NCBI GenBank assembly: GCA_031286585.1
Contig: JAITUC010000038.1
Coordinates: forward strand, 434,001-498,000
Direction: 5' to 3'
From: Delftia acidovorans
GTDB taxonomy: Bacteria > Pseudomonadota > Gammaproteobacteria > Burkholderiales > Burkholderiaceae_C
Length of the DNA stretch: 64,000 nt
Shown piece by piece: positions 55,642-62,851 of this stretch (positions within the stretch are counted from its first letter, which is position 1; each line of letters opens with the position of its first letter). The notes beneath the pieces are model-generated. The model was not told where the DNA came from. It saw nothing but the letters and a program-made list of their open reading frames with translations, and ran no database searches. The position numbers and the translations under genes are program-made.

Positions 55642-56394
55642 TCAGGCCGGATTGTCGATCTCGATGAACCGGTGCTCCAGCCCCAGTTCCGATGCCACCT
55701 GGCCCGCCAGGGCCGGCGCACCGTAGCGCTCGGTGGCATGGTGGCCGGCCGCCAGGAAGGCCACGCCTGTCTCGCGCGCCAGGTGTGCCTGCGGCTCGGA
55801 AATCTCGCCCGTGATGAAGGCATCGGCCCCAGCAGCAATCGCTGCCTCGAAGAAACCTTGGGCGCCGCCCGTGCACCAGGCAACGCGGCGAATGGGGCGC
55901 AAGCGCTCTCCCCCCACGCAGACAGGCGTGCGCCCCAGCACCTGCTCCACATGCCTGCCCAGCGCCGCCGCGTCGGCAAACTCCGCTGCGGCCATCCAGC
56001 CCAGGTTCTGCTCGCCAAACGCTGCCTGGCCCTCAAGCCCCAGCTGCACGCCCAGTTGCGCGTTGTTGCCCCATTGCGGATGGGCATCCAGCGGCAGGTG
56101 GTAGGCAAAGAGGTTGATGTCATGGGCCAGCAACAGGCGGATGCGCTCCTTGAGCCAGCCCGTGATGCGGCCATCCATGCCACGCCAGAACAGGCCATGG
56201 TGAACGAAGACGGCATCGGCCTGCGCCTCGATGGCCGCCTCGATCAGCGCCCGGCTGGCCGTCACCCCGCTGACGATACGGCGGATCTCGCCGCGCCCCT
56301 CGACCTGCAGGCCGTTGGGACCATAGTCCTTGAAGCGCTCGGGCTGCAGCAAACCGTCGAAGTGGGCCAGGAGTTCTTGTCGCGTGGTGCTCAT
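55642..56394 (-). CDS. Nif3-like dinuclear metal centre protein (DUF34)
   Basis: 250 residues of the NIF3/YbgI family. Metal ligands are visible in VFVHHGLFWRG (about 62-72) and FAYHLPLDAHPQWGNN, and GADAFITGEISEP near residue 185. Often annotated as GTP cyclohydrolase 1 type 2, but the true activity is unresolved. ATG 56394 (MSTTRQELL) is used; longer in-frame starts run into the transporter terminator. Confidence 0.92.
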   Translation of the reverse strand: MSTTRQELLAHFDGLLQPERFKDYGPNGLQVEGRGEIRRIVSGVTASRALIEAAIEAQADAVFVHHGLFWRGMDGRITGWLKERIRLLLAHDINLFAYHLPLDAHPQWGNNAQLGVQLGLEGQAAFGEQNLGWMAAAEFADAAALGRHVEQVLGRTPVCVGGERLRPIRRVAWCTGGAQGFFEAAIAAGADAFITGEISEPQAHLARETGVAFLAAGHHATERYGAPALAGQVASELGLEHRFIEIDNPA

Positions 56395-56430
56395 GAAAGG
56401 ATTGTCCGCGATACATGCAAGCCCCATGAA

Positions 56431-56453
56431 AAAGGGCAGCCTTGCTGCCCTTT
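56431..56453. terminator. Terminator after the MHS transporter gene
   Basis: AAAGGGCAG-CCTTG-CTGCCCTTT perfect 9-bp stem, 18 bp past the transporter stop on the minus strand and upstream of the NIF3 gene. Confidence 0.85.
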
Positions 56454-56470
56454 CGATGTCACGCAATGCC

Positions 56471-57796
56471 TCAGCCGCGCCGGGGCTGCCACCCCTTGCA
56501 GGCCAGGGGCCAGAAACCGATGGCCGCGCCCAGAATGCCCATGGCCGCCACATAGTGGGCCGGCGCCATCACATCCACCTGCTGCCACACGGACACCAGC
56601 ATGGGCGTCATGCCGCCGAACACCGCATAGGCCATGTTGTAGGCAAAGGACAGGCCCGTGAAACGCACCTCGGCCGGGAAAGCGCGCACGCCCACCACCG
56701 GCAGCAGCGCAATACTGCCCACGAAAAAGCCCACCAGCGCATAGCTCCACACCAGCGAGGACGCCGTGCCCGGCAGGTTCAGATAGAACACATAGGCCGT
56801 CACCGTCATGCCCAGCCAGCCCGTCACCATGGCCACACGCGTGCCCATCTTGTCGGACAGCCAGCCCCAGAACACGCAGCCCAGCGTCAGCGTCACCGTG
56901 GCCACGGCGTTGGCCTTCATGGCCAGGGCAGCCTCGATATGGAAGACCTTCTGCAGATAGGCCGGCGTGAACAGCACCACCACCACGATGGCCGTGGACA
57001 GCACCCAGGTCATCAGCGCCACCAGCACACAGGCCTGACGATGGTCTCGCACGATGGTCTTGAGCGGCAGCTCGCGGTCGGCCTGCTTGCGCGCCATCAG
57101 CTCCTGGAAGATGGGTGTCTCGTGCAGGAACTTGCGCAGGTAGACCGATACCAGGCCGAACACGCCGCCCAGGATGAAGGGCATGCGCCAGGCCCAGTCA
57201 TGGATCTCCTCGGCGCTGTAGGTGCTGTTGAGCCAGACACCGATGATGGAACCCAGGAAGATGCCACCCGTGATGCCCGAAGTCAGCGAGCCGATGGCAA
57301 AGCCATAGTGGCGCGCCGGCGCATGCTCGGCCACGAAGACCCAGGCGCCCGGCATCTCGCCGCCAATGGCCGCGCCCTGCAGCACGCGCATGGCCAGCAG
57401 CAAAATCGGCGCGGCAATGCCTATGGAGGCATAGGTGGGCAGCAGGCCGATCACCAGCGTGGGCACGGCCATCAGGAAGATGGACAGCGTGAACATCTTC
57501 TTGCGGCCCAGGATGTCGCCAAAGTGCGCAATCAGGATGCCGCCGATGGGCCGCGCCAGGTAGCCCGCCGCAAAAATGCCCAGCGTCTGCAGCTGGCGCA
57601 GCCAGTCCGGCATCTCGGCCGGGAAGAACAGCTTGCCGATGACATTGGCAAAGAAAACGAAAACGACGAAGTCGTAGAACTCCAGGGTGCCGCCCAGGGC
57701 TGACAGGCCCAGGGTCTTGTAGTCCTGTCGGTTGAGAGGACGTGCAGTCGCAACAGCGGGGGCCATGCCCGGCTGCGCTTGGTCAAGCGTAGTCAT
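56471..57796 (-). CDS. MFS transporter of the metabolite:H+ symporter (MHS) type
   Basis: 441 residues with 12 predicted transmembrane helices. MHS/ProP-like signatures: LSALGGTLEFYDFVVFVFFAN (split over TM1), ARPIGGILIAHFGDILGRKKMF between TM2 and TM3, GGEMPGAWVFVAEHAP, and SDKMGTRVAMVTGW between TM8 and TM9. Likely imports a carboxylate or betaine-type compound; substrate unknown. It is the last ordinary core-type gene before the AT-rich island. Confidence 0.88.
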   Translation of the reverse strand: MTTLDQAQPGMAPAVATARPLNRQDYKTLGLSALGGTLEFYDFVVFVFFANVIGKLFFPAEMPDWLRQLQTLGIFAAGYLARPIGGILIAHFGDILGRKKMFTLSIFLMAVPTLVIGLLPTYASIGIAAPILLLAMRVLQGAAIGGEMPGAWVFVAEHAPARHYGFAIGSLTSGITGGIFLGSIIGVWLNSTYSAEEIHDWAWRMPFILGGVFGLVSVYLRKFLHETPIFQELMARKQADRELPLKTIVRDHRQACVLVALMTWVLSTAIVVVVLFTPAYLQKVFHIEAALAMKANAVATVTLTLGCVFWGWLSDKMGTRVAMVTGWLGMTVTAYVFYLNLPGTASSLVWSYALVGFFVGSIALLPVVGVRAFPAEVRFTGLSFAYNMAYAVFGGMTPMLVSVWQQVDVMAPAHYVAAMGILGAAIGFWPLACKGWQPRRG

Positions 57797-58374
57797 GGTT
57801 TTTTTCCAGGGATCGAACAGCAGGACGGCGCGGTGGATGCCACGGCAACGGATGAGCGTGCAGCGGCAGATCGTTCTGCAAGACTTCGGGATCGGAGGAC
57901 TTGGCTCTCTCTTGGGGTCGGCTTGTGGGCCGGCGCAACAGCGAACGCGGCGTGGCGCAGTCGTCGGGGGATTCTAGGGTTTGTACTGTAGCTGTGTGGG
58001 GAGAGCGGCTTTGTGGCCGTGGACGCAACATCACGGCGGACTGTCTACCCGCTCTGGCGTATGGGTCATGGGATAGCGGGCGGGCTGGGAAGTGCGCAAA
58101 CGCTCTTCAATGGTGCAGCGCTTGCATCGCACAAGCCAGATTGCATCGATAGTTCATGACCCTTGCGGCGCCTATTGCGGTTCGCAGGCAAGGAGCCTTT
58201 TCATCGACCCTGGATCTTTTTCCTTCATGAGCCCCTCAGACTCTGCCCGCGAAAAGGCATGACGGTCGGACCAATCCTATTTTTGCGGACATGAACAGGC
58301 TGCTGCTTGAGCATCTGATTCGCTGATCACCGCCCCTCGCAGACGCAGCCATTTCCGATGAAGGATCACAACCG
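57797..58374. other. 578-bp intergenic region at the island boundary
   Basis: No credible gene on either strand; open frames here are short and unlike anything known. The left 250 bp contain the MHS gene promoter region. GC content falls from left to right into the AT-rich island. No transposon end or rhs fragment was recognised. Confidence 0.5.
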
Positions 58375-58653
58375 TCAACTCTTACTGTTCAAGAAATGCA
58401 ACTCCACCGACTCTGGCGGAACGCAAAAACTATGGCCCACATATTCACCGTAATCTTCAAATTGAACTGCAGAACCGAATCCCAGCCAAATGTAGCCATG
58501 GGCATCAATGCGTTCAACACAAGCGATCCTGCCAATGTATGACAGAATTTCCAACTGCTCATCACTAGGAAGATCTTTCAGCAGCCAGGCAGGCACACTC
58601 AACAGCCGGACACGGTTACCGATATTGATCGGACATTCTTTATCAGCCGCCAT
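58375..58653 (-). CDS. Small hypothetical protein, possible second immunity protein
   Basis: 92 residues, soluble, acidic, no family recognised (begins MAADKECPINIGNRVRLLSV; includes GYIWLGFGSAVQFEDYGEYV). ATG 58653 has a good AGGAAG ribosome site; a TTG at 58698 would add 15 residues. It lies 67 bp after the 168-aa candidate immunity gene and is the last gene of the AT-rich island. AT-rich codon use, unlike the neighbouring core genes, indicates horizontal origin. An immunity role is inferred only from position. Confidence 0.55.
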   Translation of the reverse strand: MAADKECPINIGNRVRLLSVPAWLLKDLPSDEQLEILSYIGRIACVERIDAHGYIWLGFGSAVQFEDYGEYVGHSFCVPPESVELHFLNSKS

Positions 58654-58720
58654 CGAAACTTCCTGCTTTCTCGCAATAGATTTTTGACTCAAATTCAAGA
58701 TATCGAGAAATTCTCAACAA

Positions 58721-59227
58721 TCAATTGCCAATATTTTTCATGGCAAAATCTAATTTGCAGAATTTCATCATTATTGAACAAGGGAGAAATTGCTTTCCTT
58801 TCCTTTTCATTGAAGGAAGATCACAACCTTCAAACAACTTCACCAAGATATCACCAAGAACAACATCCTCTCCAGCTTCATTTTCCCTCTTAGCAGCCCT
58901 TGCCAGATCTTGGGATATATTGAAAAAATCCAGAATAGCAAAGCATTTTTCAGCATCGACCGCAACACATGAATCGATAGAGTCTATCAAACCACGAACA
59001 AGATCAACATTTATTTTAAAAACCTCCTCAAAATTCACATTCAATTTTTCACGTTCAGACATTTCATCCAATTCAATCCTGGTTTTTGCATAGATAACAC
59101 GGTCACTGCCTGCATCCTTTAAAAAGCAATCTTCATCACCCTCTACCCACAATGCGTATCTATGCTCTTGCTGAACGATGAATTCAACAGGATAATGAAT
59201 ATTATTTTTTATCATCAAACGATACAT
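58721..59227 (-). CDS. Hypothetical protein, candidate orphan Rhs immunity protein
   Basis: 168 residues, soluble, no signal peptide or membrane segment, rich in Glu/Lys (YALWVEGDEDCFLKDAGSDR; VFKINVDLVRGLIDSIDSC). No family recognised. Its start (ATG 59227) is overlapped by 26 bp by the stop of a beginning-less open frame, the layout also seen for the live Rhs/immunity pair at 62.8 kb. This, the AT-rich composition and the island context suggest an immunity protein to a lost cytoplasmic-acting toxin tip. Function is inference. Confidence 0.6.
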   Translation of the reverse strand: MYRLMIKNNIHYPVEFIVQQEHRYALWVEGDEDCFLKDAGSDRVIYAKTRIELDEMSEREKLNVNFEEVFKINVDLVRGLIDSIDSCVAVDAEKCFAILDFFNISQDLARAAKRENEAGEDVVLGDILVKLFEGCDLPSMKRKGKQFLPCSIMMKFCKLDFAMKNIGN

Positions 59228-59330
59228 CTCTCACAATCTCTGTCGATTCGAACGATGCCATCAGCCTTTTCGCATTTTTAGTGTCGGTTAGACTGAAACG
59301 TTCTTCGCCTCGATGAGCAACAGCACAGAT
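59202..59330 (-). pseudogene. Candidate Rhs toxin tip remnant A (3' end only)
   Basis: 43 codons open from the stop at 59331-59333 to TAA at 59202-59204, without a start. The peptide includes AHRGEERFSLTDTKNAKRLM and ends VRDVSFDDKK. Overlaps the start of the 168-aa gene by 26 bp. Read as the last residues of a displaced Rhs C-terminal toxin; no toxin family recognised. Confidence 0.45.
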
Positions 59331-59363
59331 TTAGCGGCTGACTGAGGTGATAGGCTAATTTTC

Positions 59364-59822
59364 TTATTTGAACAAATATTTACGCAGTTCAACAGCTTCA
59401 GTCCTTGTCATCTCAAGGGCATCTTTGCTAAGAATAACAATATCAAGATATTTTTCCATTTTCTCAACTTCCAACTCACTTACCATGTATATTTTTGCCA
59501 AATGAAGTGCCGCTTCAACATCTCCAGCATCAAGAGACTTTTCAAACCAATACTTTGCCTTCACCAAATCACCGATAGTGCGATAGGTTATCCCAAGATT
59601 TAAAATAGCAGGAATACTCCCAGCTGCAACAGCCTTTTCACCCCATTCTATTGATCTCTTAAAATTAATCTCAACACCTTTCCCAGATCCATACATCACC
59701 CCTAACATCAGCATAGAATCCGCATCCCCAGAGTTTGCTGACTCAAGGAATAACTTCAAAGCCTTCCTGTAATTCCTTCTGTTATATGCTTCAGAGGCAA
59801 TGGCGAACAATTCATTAGTCAT
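59364..59822 (-). CDS. Sel1-repeat protein, candidate orphan Rhs immunity protein
   Basis: 152 residues made mostly of Sel1/TPR-like helical repeats (GDADSMLMLGVMYGSGKGVE at about 33-52; GSIPAILNLGITYRTIGDLVKAKYW; GDVEAALHLAKIYM). No signal peptide. Sel1/TPR proteins mediate protein-protein contacts and recur among polymorphic-toxin immunity proteins. The start is overlapped by 8 bp by the stop of an upstream open frame, and a 21-bp piece of rhs core lies 73 bp upstream, supporting an orphan immunity gene. Confidence 0.7.
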   Translation of the reverse strand: MTNELFAIASEAYNRRNYRKALKLFLESANSGDADSMLMLGVMYGSGKGVEINFKRSIEWGEKAVAAGSIPAILNLGITYRTIGDLVKAKYWFEKSLDAGDVEAALHLAKIYMVSELEVEKMEKYLDIVILSKDALEMTRTEAVELRKYLFK

Positions 59823-59894
59823 CGATTACCCTCAATATCACTGACCTGCTGGTTTTTTCAAGCCGTTTATTTTTATAAGATGGCATACCTGATT
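59815..59894 (-). pseudogene. Candidate Rhs toxin tip remnant B
   Basis: Open frame ending VILRVIDD then TAA at 59815-59817, overlapping the Sel1 gene by 8 bp. The peptide SGMPSYKNKRLEKTSRSV is strongly basic, as in nuclease toxin tails (weak hint only). Directly upstream, in a different frame, is a fragment of the rhs core. Confidence 0.45.
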
Positions 59895-59924
59895 GCCGCT
59901 GAAGGTGCGGTTGTGCACGGTGTC
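59895..59924 (-). pseudogene. Fragment of the rhs core (YD-repeat)
   Basis: Minus strand encodes DTVHNRTFSG; the live Rhs protein has DAVHNRTFSG at the corresponding site. The first 21 bp (59895-59915) are identical to 63885-63905. The homology stops abruptly on both sides: tip remnant B to the left, the IS481-type element to the right. Confidence 0.7.
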
Positions 59925-60562
59925 TTAGACTGTTCAGTGCCACGGTGAGATGGCGCGGATGAAGTCTAAAGCGGCTCGGGTCTTTTTCCCATGCCTCGCA
60001 CATCGCACGGAATAGTGTTTTCCACCTGAGCGCCTTCAAGTGCTTGCCGAAGTTGTAGCTTTGAACGAATGCCTGGACATGCTCTCGTGGCGGATCCAGG
60101 CCCTCGTACTCATACGCCTTGATCGTGGACTCCTTGATGGCCTGATTCATGCGCTCGACCATGCCGCCGTTGGTGCAGCGGTTGTACGACTTGGTATGCC
60201 TTTTTTCAATGCCACTGAACTTGCAGATGCTGTCTCCAGGAGCTGCCCCATGAGATCGTCCAGCGACAGATGTCCTTGATTGCACAACGCGATTGCCAAG
60301 TGTTCTTGCTCTTGGGAAAGATGCTGGCTTGCTCTGTCCCGCAGACCCATGGGCTCATCGAGCACAAAGGTGCGTGCACGCCACTTCGCCACGGTCTTGG
60401 GGTTCATGCCGTAGAGCTTGGCCAAGGACCGATACGAGCCGGTCGCTAGCTGGAGTTCTGCGCGGATACACGGCATTGTGCGGGCGCTGCTATGCAGGCG
60501 GATTGCCATGGTGCTTTCTCCTCTTCCAGCTGAAGAATGTTCCTGGGACCGTACATCTAAGC
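59921..60562 (-). mobile_element. Deletion derivative of an IS481-type insertion sequence
   Basis: About 640 bp between imperfect ends TGTCTTAGACTGT (59921) and, inverted, TGCTTAGATGT (ending at about 60562). It carries both ends of a transposase gene with the middle missing. Intact IS481 elements are about 1.0 kb, so some 400 bp are lost. Borders are tentative. Confidence 0.6.
59940..60509 (-). pseudogene. IS481-family transposase, internally deleted
   Basis: The N-terminal helix-turn-helix part starts at ATG 60509 (MAIRLHSSARTMPCIRAEL, then SLAKLYGMNPKTVAKWRAR). The C-terminal part continues in another frame from about 60215: IEKRHTKSYNRCTNGGMVERMNQ, then FVQSYNFGKHLKALRWKT and KDPSRFRLHPRHL, the IS481 rve-domain end with the last catalytic Glu. 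Roughly 140 residues, with the first catalytic Asp residues, are missing, so it is inactive. Confidence 0.8.
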
Positions 60563-60633
60563 ACGCTCTCCTCCCATAAATCACTGGCCCGAAGAAATCG
60601 GCAGGTCACGTTGACACGGATTTTGCGTAAGTC

Positions 60634-61059
60634 CTAATTTCCCCCTCCACTTCTGTGCTCGAATAGCGCCTCCCCTAAAACGCTACAATAGTCTTTCGAA
60701 TCATATTTTCCTCTACCATATTCCTTCACCTTATCAAGATAGCTCAATAAACATTTGTTATAATCTTGTCTCGACTCAGGCTCCTGAAGAACAATAATAA
60801 ATATTGGTGCAAACAAGTCCCATTCATTCCTTTTAACAATATTATCAACCAGAGCACTAGCTGCCACAATATTATCTCGTGCAGCAGAAATATTCCCAGA
60901 ATTATACATTTCCACAGCTTTCGATTCGTAATAAAACGCTCTTCTGATATCCTCTTCAGCAACCCATAATTTACTAGCCTTGATGGAAAAAAACAAGCAA
61001 AATACAAACCCACTCAAAAAGACAATTATAAAAACGGAGACGACTAATAATTTTTTCAT
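60634..61059 (-). CDS. Membrane-anchored hypothetical protein, candidate orphan Rhs immunity protein
   Basis: 141 residues: an N-terminal transmembrane helix (about 5-28, VVSVFIIVFLSGFVFCLFFS) and a helical domain with TPR-like spacing (AFYYESKAVEMYNSGNISAA). The ATG at 61059 overlaps the stop of an upstream beginning-less frame by 4 bp (ATGA). The topology, a single anchor plus an external domain, matches the live immunity candidate at 62.4 kb. No family recognised; immunity role inferred. Confidence 0.6.
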   Translation of the reverse strand: MKKLLVVSVFIIVFLSGFVFCLFFSIKASKLWVAEEDIRRAFYYESKAVEMYNSGNISAARDNIVAASALVDNIVKRNEWDLFAPIFIIVLQEPESRQDYNKCLLSYLDKVKEYGRGKYDSKDYCSVLGEALFEHRSGGGN

Positions 61060-61150
61060 TTATCCCCTCCGAAACTTGCCATGCATGAAGCATATTCAGC
61101 CTGGCACTCTGCCACCTTTTTCATCTGTTCGATGTTTGGCCGACTCCAGC
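61056..61150 (-). pseudogene. Candidate Rhs toxin tip remnant C
   Basis: Open frame ending in TGA 61056-61058, with the peptide SRPNIEQMKKVAECQAEY then ASCMASFGGDK. The frame is open up to 61187, but sequence above about 61150 is better explained as IS5-type transposase in another frame. Cys residues are regularly spaced, recalling the Cys-rich live tip. Overlaps the 141-aa gene start by 4 bp. Confidence 0.5.
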
Positions 61151-61208
61151 AGGCGGCGTTTATCGGGTCGCATGGCGATGTGCCATGTCACGTCTCGCTT
61201 GGCATTAA

Positions 61209-62082
61209 GAGTGGCTAACACCACTTCGTCACAGGCCCCCGCAGAGCAGTTATGCTCGCTGCCCTCATGGCAAGACGACCCGTTAGCAAAAAATTGTGGC
61301 GACAGCTACAACCCCTCATCCCAGCCTTCGTGCCTTCTGCCAAAGGCGGTGCGCGCAAGCTCGCAGTCAGCGATGAGGCCGCCCTCAACGGCATCTTGTT
61401 CGTGCTGCAAACAGGCATTCCATGGGAAGACCTTCCCCAATCCCTGGGCTACGGCAGCGGCATGACTTGCTGGCGGTGCCTGCGCGACTGGAACGCCGCT
61501 GGTGTCTGAGCGCAGCTGCACCAAGCCATGCTGACTCGCTTGCGTGAACATGACCAAATCGATTGGAGCCGGGCCAGCATTGATGGCTCCTCGGTACCAA
61601 GCCCCCGGGGGGCCAGGAAACGGGCCCAAACCCCACGGACAGAGGCAAGCTCGGCTCCAAGCGGCACATCGTCGTAGATGCCAGAGGCATCCCGCTGGTG
61701 ATCTTGGTCAGCGGCGCGAACCGGCACGACTCCAAGATGTTCGAGAGGTGCGTGGACGCGATTCCTGCGATTGCTGGCCTGCCAGGACGTCCCCCGTAGA
61801 AGACCGGCAAAGCTGCACGCCGACAAAGGCTACGACTTCAAGCGGTGCCGAGTCCGCCTGAGGCAGCGGGGCATCATGGGCCGAATTGCCAGACGAGGCA
61901 TTGAGAGCAGCGAGAGGCTGGGCAAACACCGGTGGGTGGTTGAGAGGACGCACAGCTGGTTTGCAGGCTTTGTCAAACTGCGAATCCGCTTTGAACGACG
62001 GCTGGATATCCACGAGGCGCTGCTGAAATTGGCGGCAGCGATCATCTGCGCGCGCTTCGTGGATCGGTGGCGTTAGCCAGTC
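61209..62082 (+). mobile_element. IS427-type (IS5 family) insertion sequence
   Basis: 874 bp with inverted repeats GAGTGGCTAACACCAC (61209) and, inverted, GACTGGCTAACGCCAC (ending 62082). Flanked by a 3-bp direct repeat TAA (61206-61208 and 62083-62085), as expected for the target duplication of this group. It encodes one transposase, now a pseudogene. Confidence 0.85.
61267..62076 (+). pseudogene. IS5-family (IS427 group) transposase with three lesions
   Basis: MARRPVSKKLWRQLQPLIP start (61267), then TGIPWEDLPQSLGYGSGMTC. Lesions: TGA at 61507-61509 where Trp is expected after NAAGV; loss of one base in the C/G run at 61602-61612; gain of one C at 61791-61795. The remainder reads RPAKLHADKGYDFKRCR, HRWVVERTHSWFAGF and RRLDIHEALLKLAAAI, the DDE catalytic C-terminus. 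Inactive unless two frameshifts and a stop are bypassed. Confidence 0.85.
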
Positions 62083-62263
62083 TAAGCCGTTTGCCAGTAC
62101 CTTGGTAGCTCCCAAGGTCGGTCCATCTCGTCCAGGAACTCCCGGCACCACATTCGCTTGACTGTTTGTCCCAAGTCCAGGTCGTGCTGCTTCATGCTGC
62201 GTATCGCCTGAGTGCTTCACGTCGATGCCAATCAGGTCATAAGGTGATTTATGCAGACCTTCC

Positions 62264-62374
62264 ATAGTGGTTCTTACTGTTAAAGATGTCTTCCTCACCA
62301 TTGAATCTGACTATCCAATCCTTTTTGCAACATGCAATTATTTTTCGCAATATCAATACAAAATAACTCTTGCT
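62264..62374 (-). pseudogene. Possible gene fragment cut by the IS5-type element
   Basis: 37 codons open from the stop at 62375-62377 right up to the IS5 terminus at 62263 (includes CKKDWIVRFNGEEDIFNSKN). No ATG; a TTG is present. Composition is AT-rich like the immunity genes. It may be the start of another island gene interrupted by IS5, or a chance frame. Confidence 0.3.
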
Positions 62375-62440
62375 TTATTTATTTCTCTTAATTTCTTGAC
62401 AAATGACGAAAATCCATTTGTGTTGAAATATTTAATTAAA

Positions 62441-62851
62441 TCAATTTAACTCGTGACTTATACTTTCCCAACATTTCATTATAAGCTCACGGTATTCTAG
62501 ACTAACTCCTTTGCAGCTCTTGAAGTAACTTTCGTCTATTGGATTTTCCATCCTGTATTTAGTCGCAAAACGCAAATCGTTTCTGTATATACCATTCTTG
62601 TAATTTAAATAATCTTTATCCATCATAAATTCGTGAGAAAAATTCGCTCTGCAAAACTTAAATAGATATTCTGTAGCCCTTATTTCTCCCAAGCAATCCG
62701 GAGTACGCGCATTTTTCAGCGAGAAATTCATTTCTTTTATCGCAGAAAATTTCTCTATGTTTTCGCTTTCTATTTTATGGACGCGATACCCTACCCAGCA
62801 CCCCAAAGCAAAAACAATACCAACTGTAAAAAAACTAAGTATTCTTTTCAT
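62441..62851 (-). CDS. Candidate immunity protein of the live Rhs toxin
   Basis: 136 residues from ATG 62851 (a GTG at 62863 would add four). N-terminal transmembrane anchor (about 3-22, RILSFFTVGIVFALGCWVGY), then an external domain with four Cys (PDCLGE, KFCRAN, SCKGV, KCWES), which may form disulfides in the periplasm. Overlaps the rhs stop by 17 bp, the usual close coupling of toxin and immunity genes. No family recognised. An anchored periplasmic immunity protein would imply a toxin acting in the periplasm or membrane (inference). Confidence 0.7.
   Translation of the reverse strand: MKRILSFFTVGIVFALGCWVGYRVHKIESENIEKFSAIKEMNFSLKNARTPDCLGEIRATEYLFKFCRANFSHEFMMDKDYLNYKNGIYRNDLRFATKYRMENPIDESYFKSCKGVSLEYRELIMKCWESISHELN

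Larger units (their letters stand above)
61110..62263 (-). mobile_element. Remnant of an IS5-type element, interrupted by an IS427-type insertion
   Basis: The right end is an IS5-group terminus, read on minus as GGAAGGTCTGCATAAATCAC from 62263. A transposase N-terminus follows (start 62195: MKQHDLDLGQTVKRMWC, EFLDEMDRPWEL), joined after a large deletion and frame change to a C-terminal part (YQGTGKRLN | AKRDVTWHIAMRPDKRR). The bar marks where the IS427-type element (61209-62082) is inserted. The left end is lost at the junction with tip remnant C near 61110-61150. Confidence 0.65.

Noticed and set aside
57901-58152. 83-codon open frame in the island boundary gap
   Set aside because: No ribosome site, no similarity, Gly/Arg/Cys-rich composition; not credible as a gene.
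58684-59093. Plus-strand open frames opposite the 168-aa gene
   Set aside because: Ser/Phe/Asn-rich shadows without ribosome sites; the minus-strand genes have consistent orientation with the rest of the island.
61708-62301. 197-codon minus-strand open frame
   Set aside because: Runs through the IS427-type transposase antisense and the IS5 remnant; its frame matches neither transposase, so it is fortuitous.
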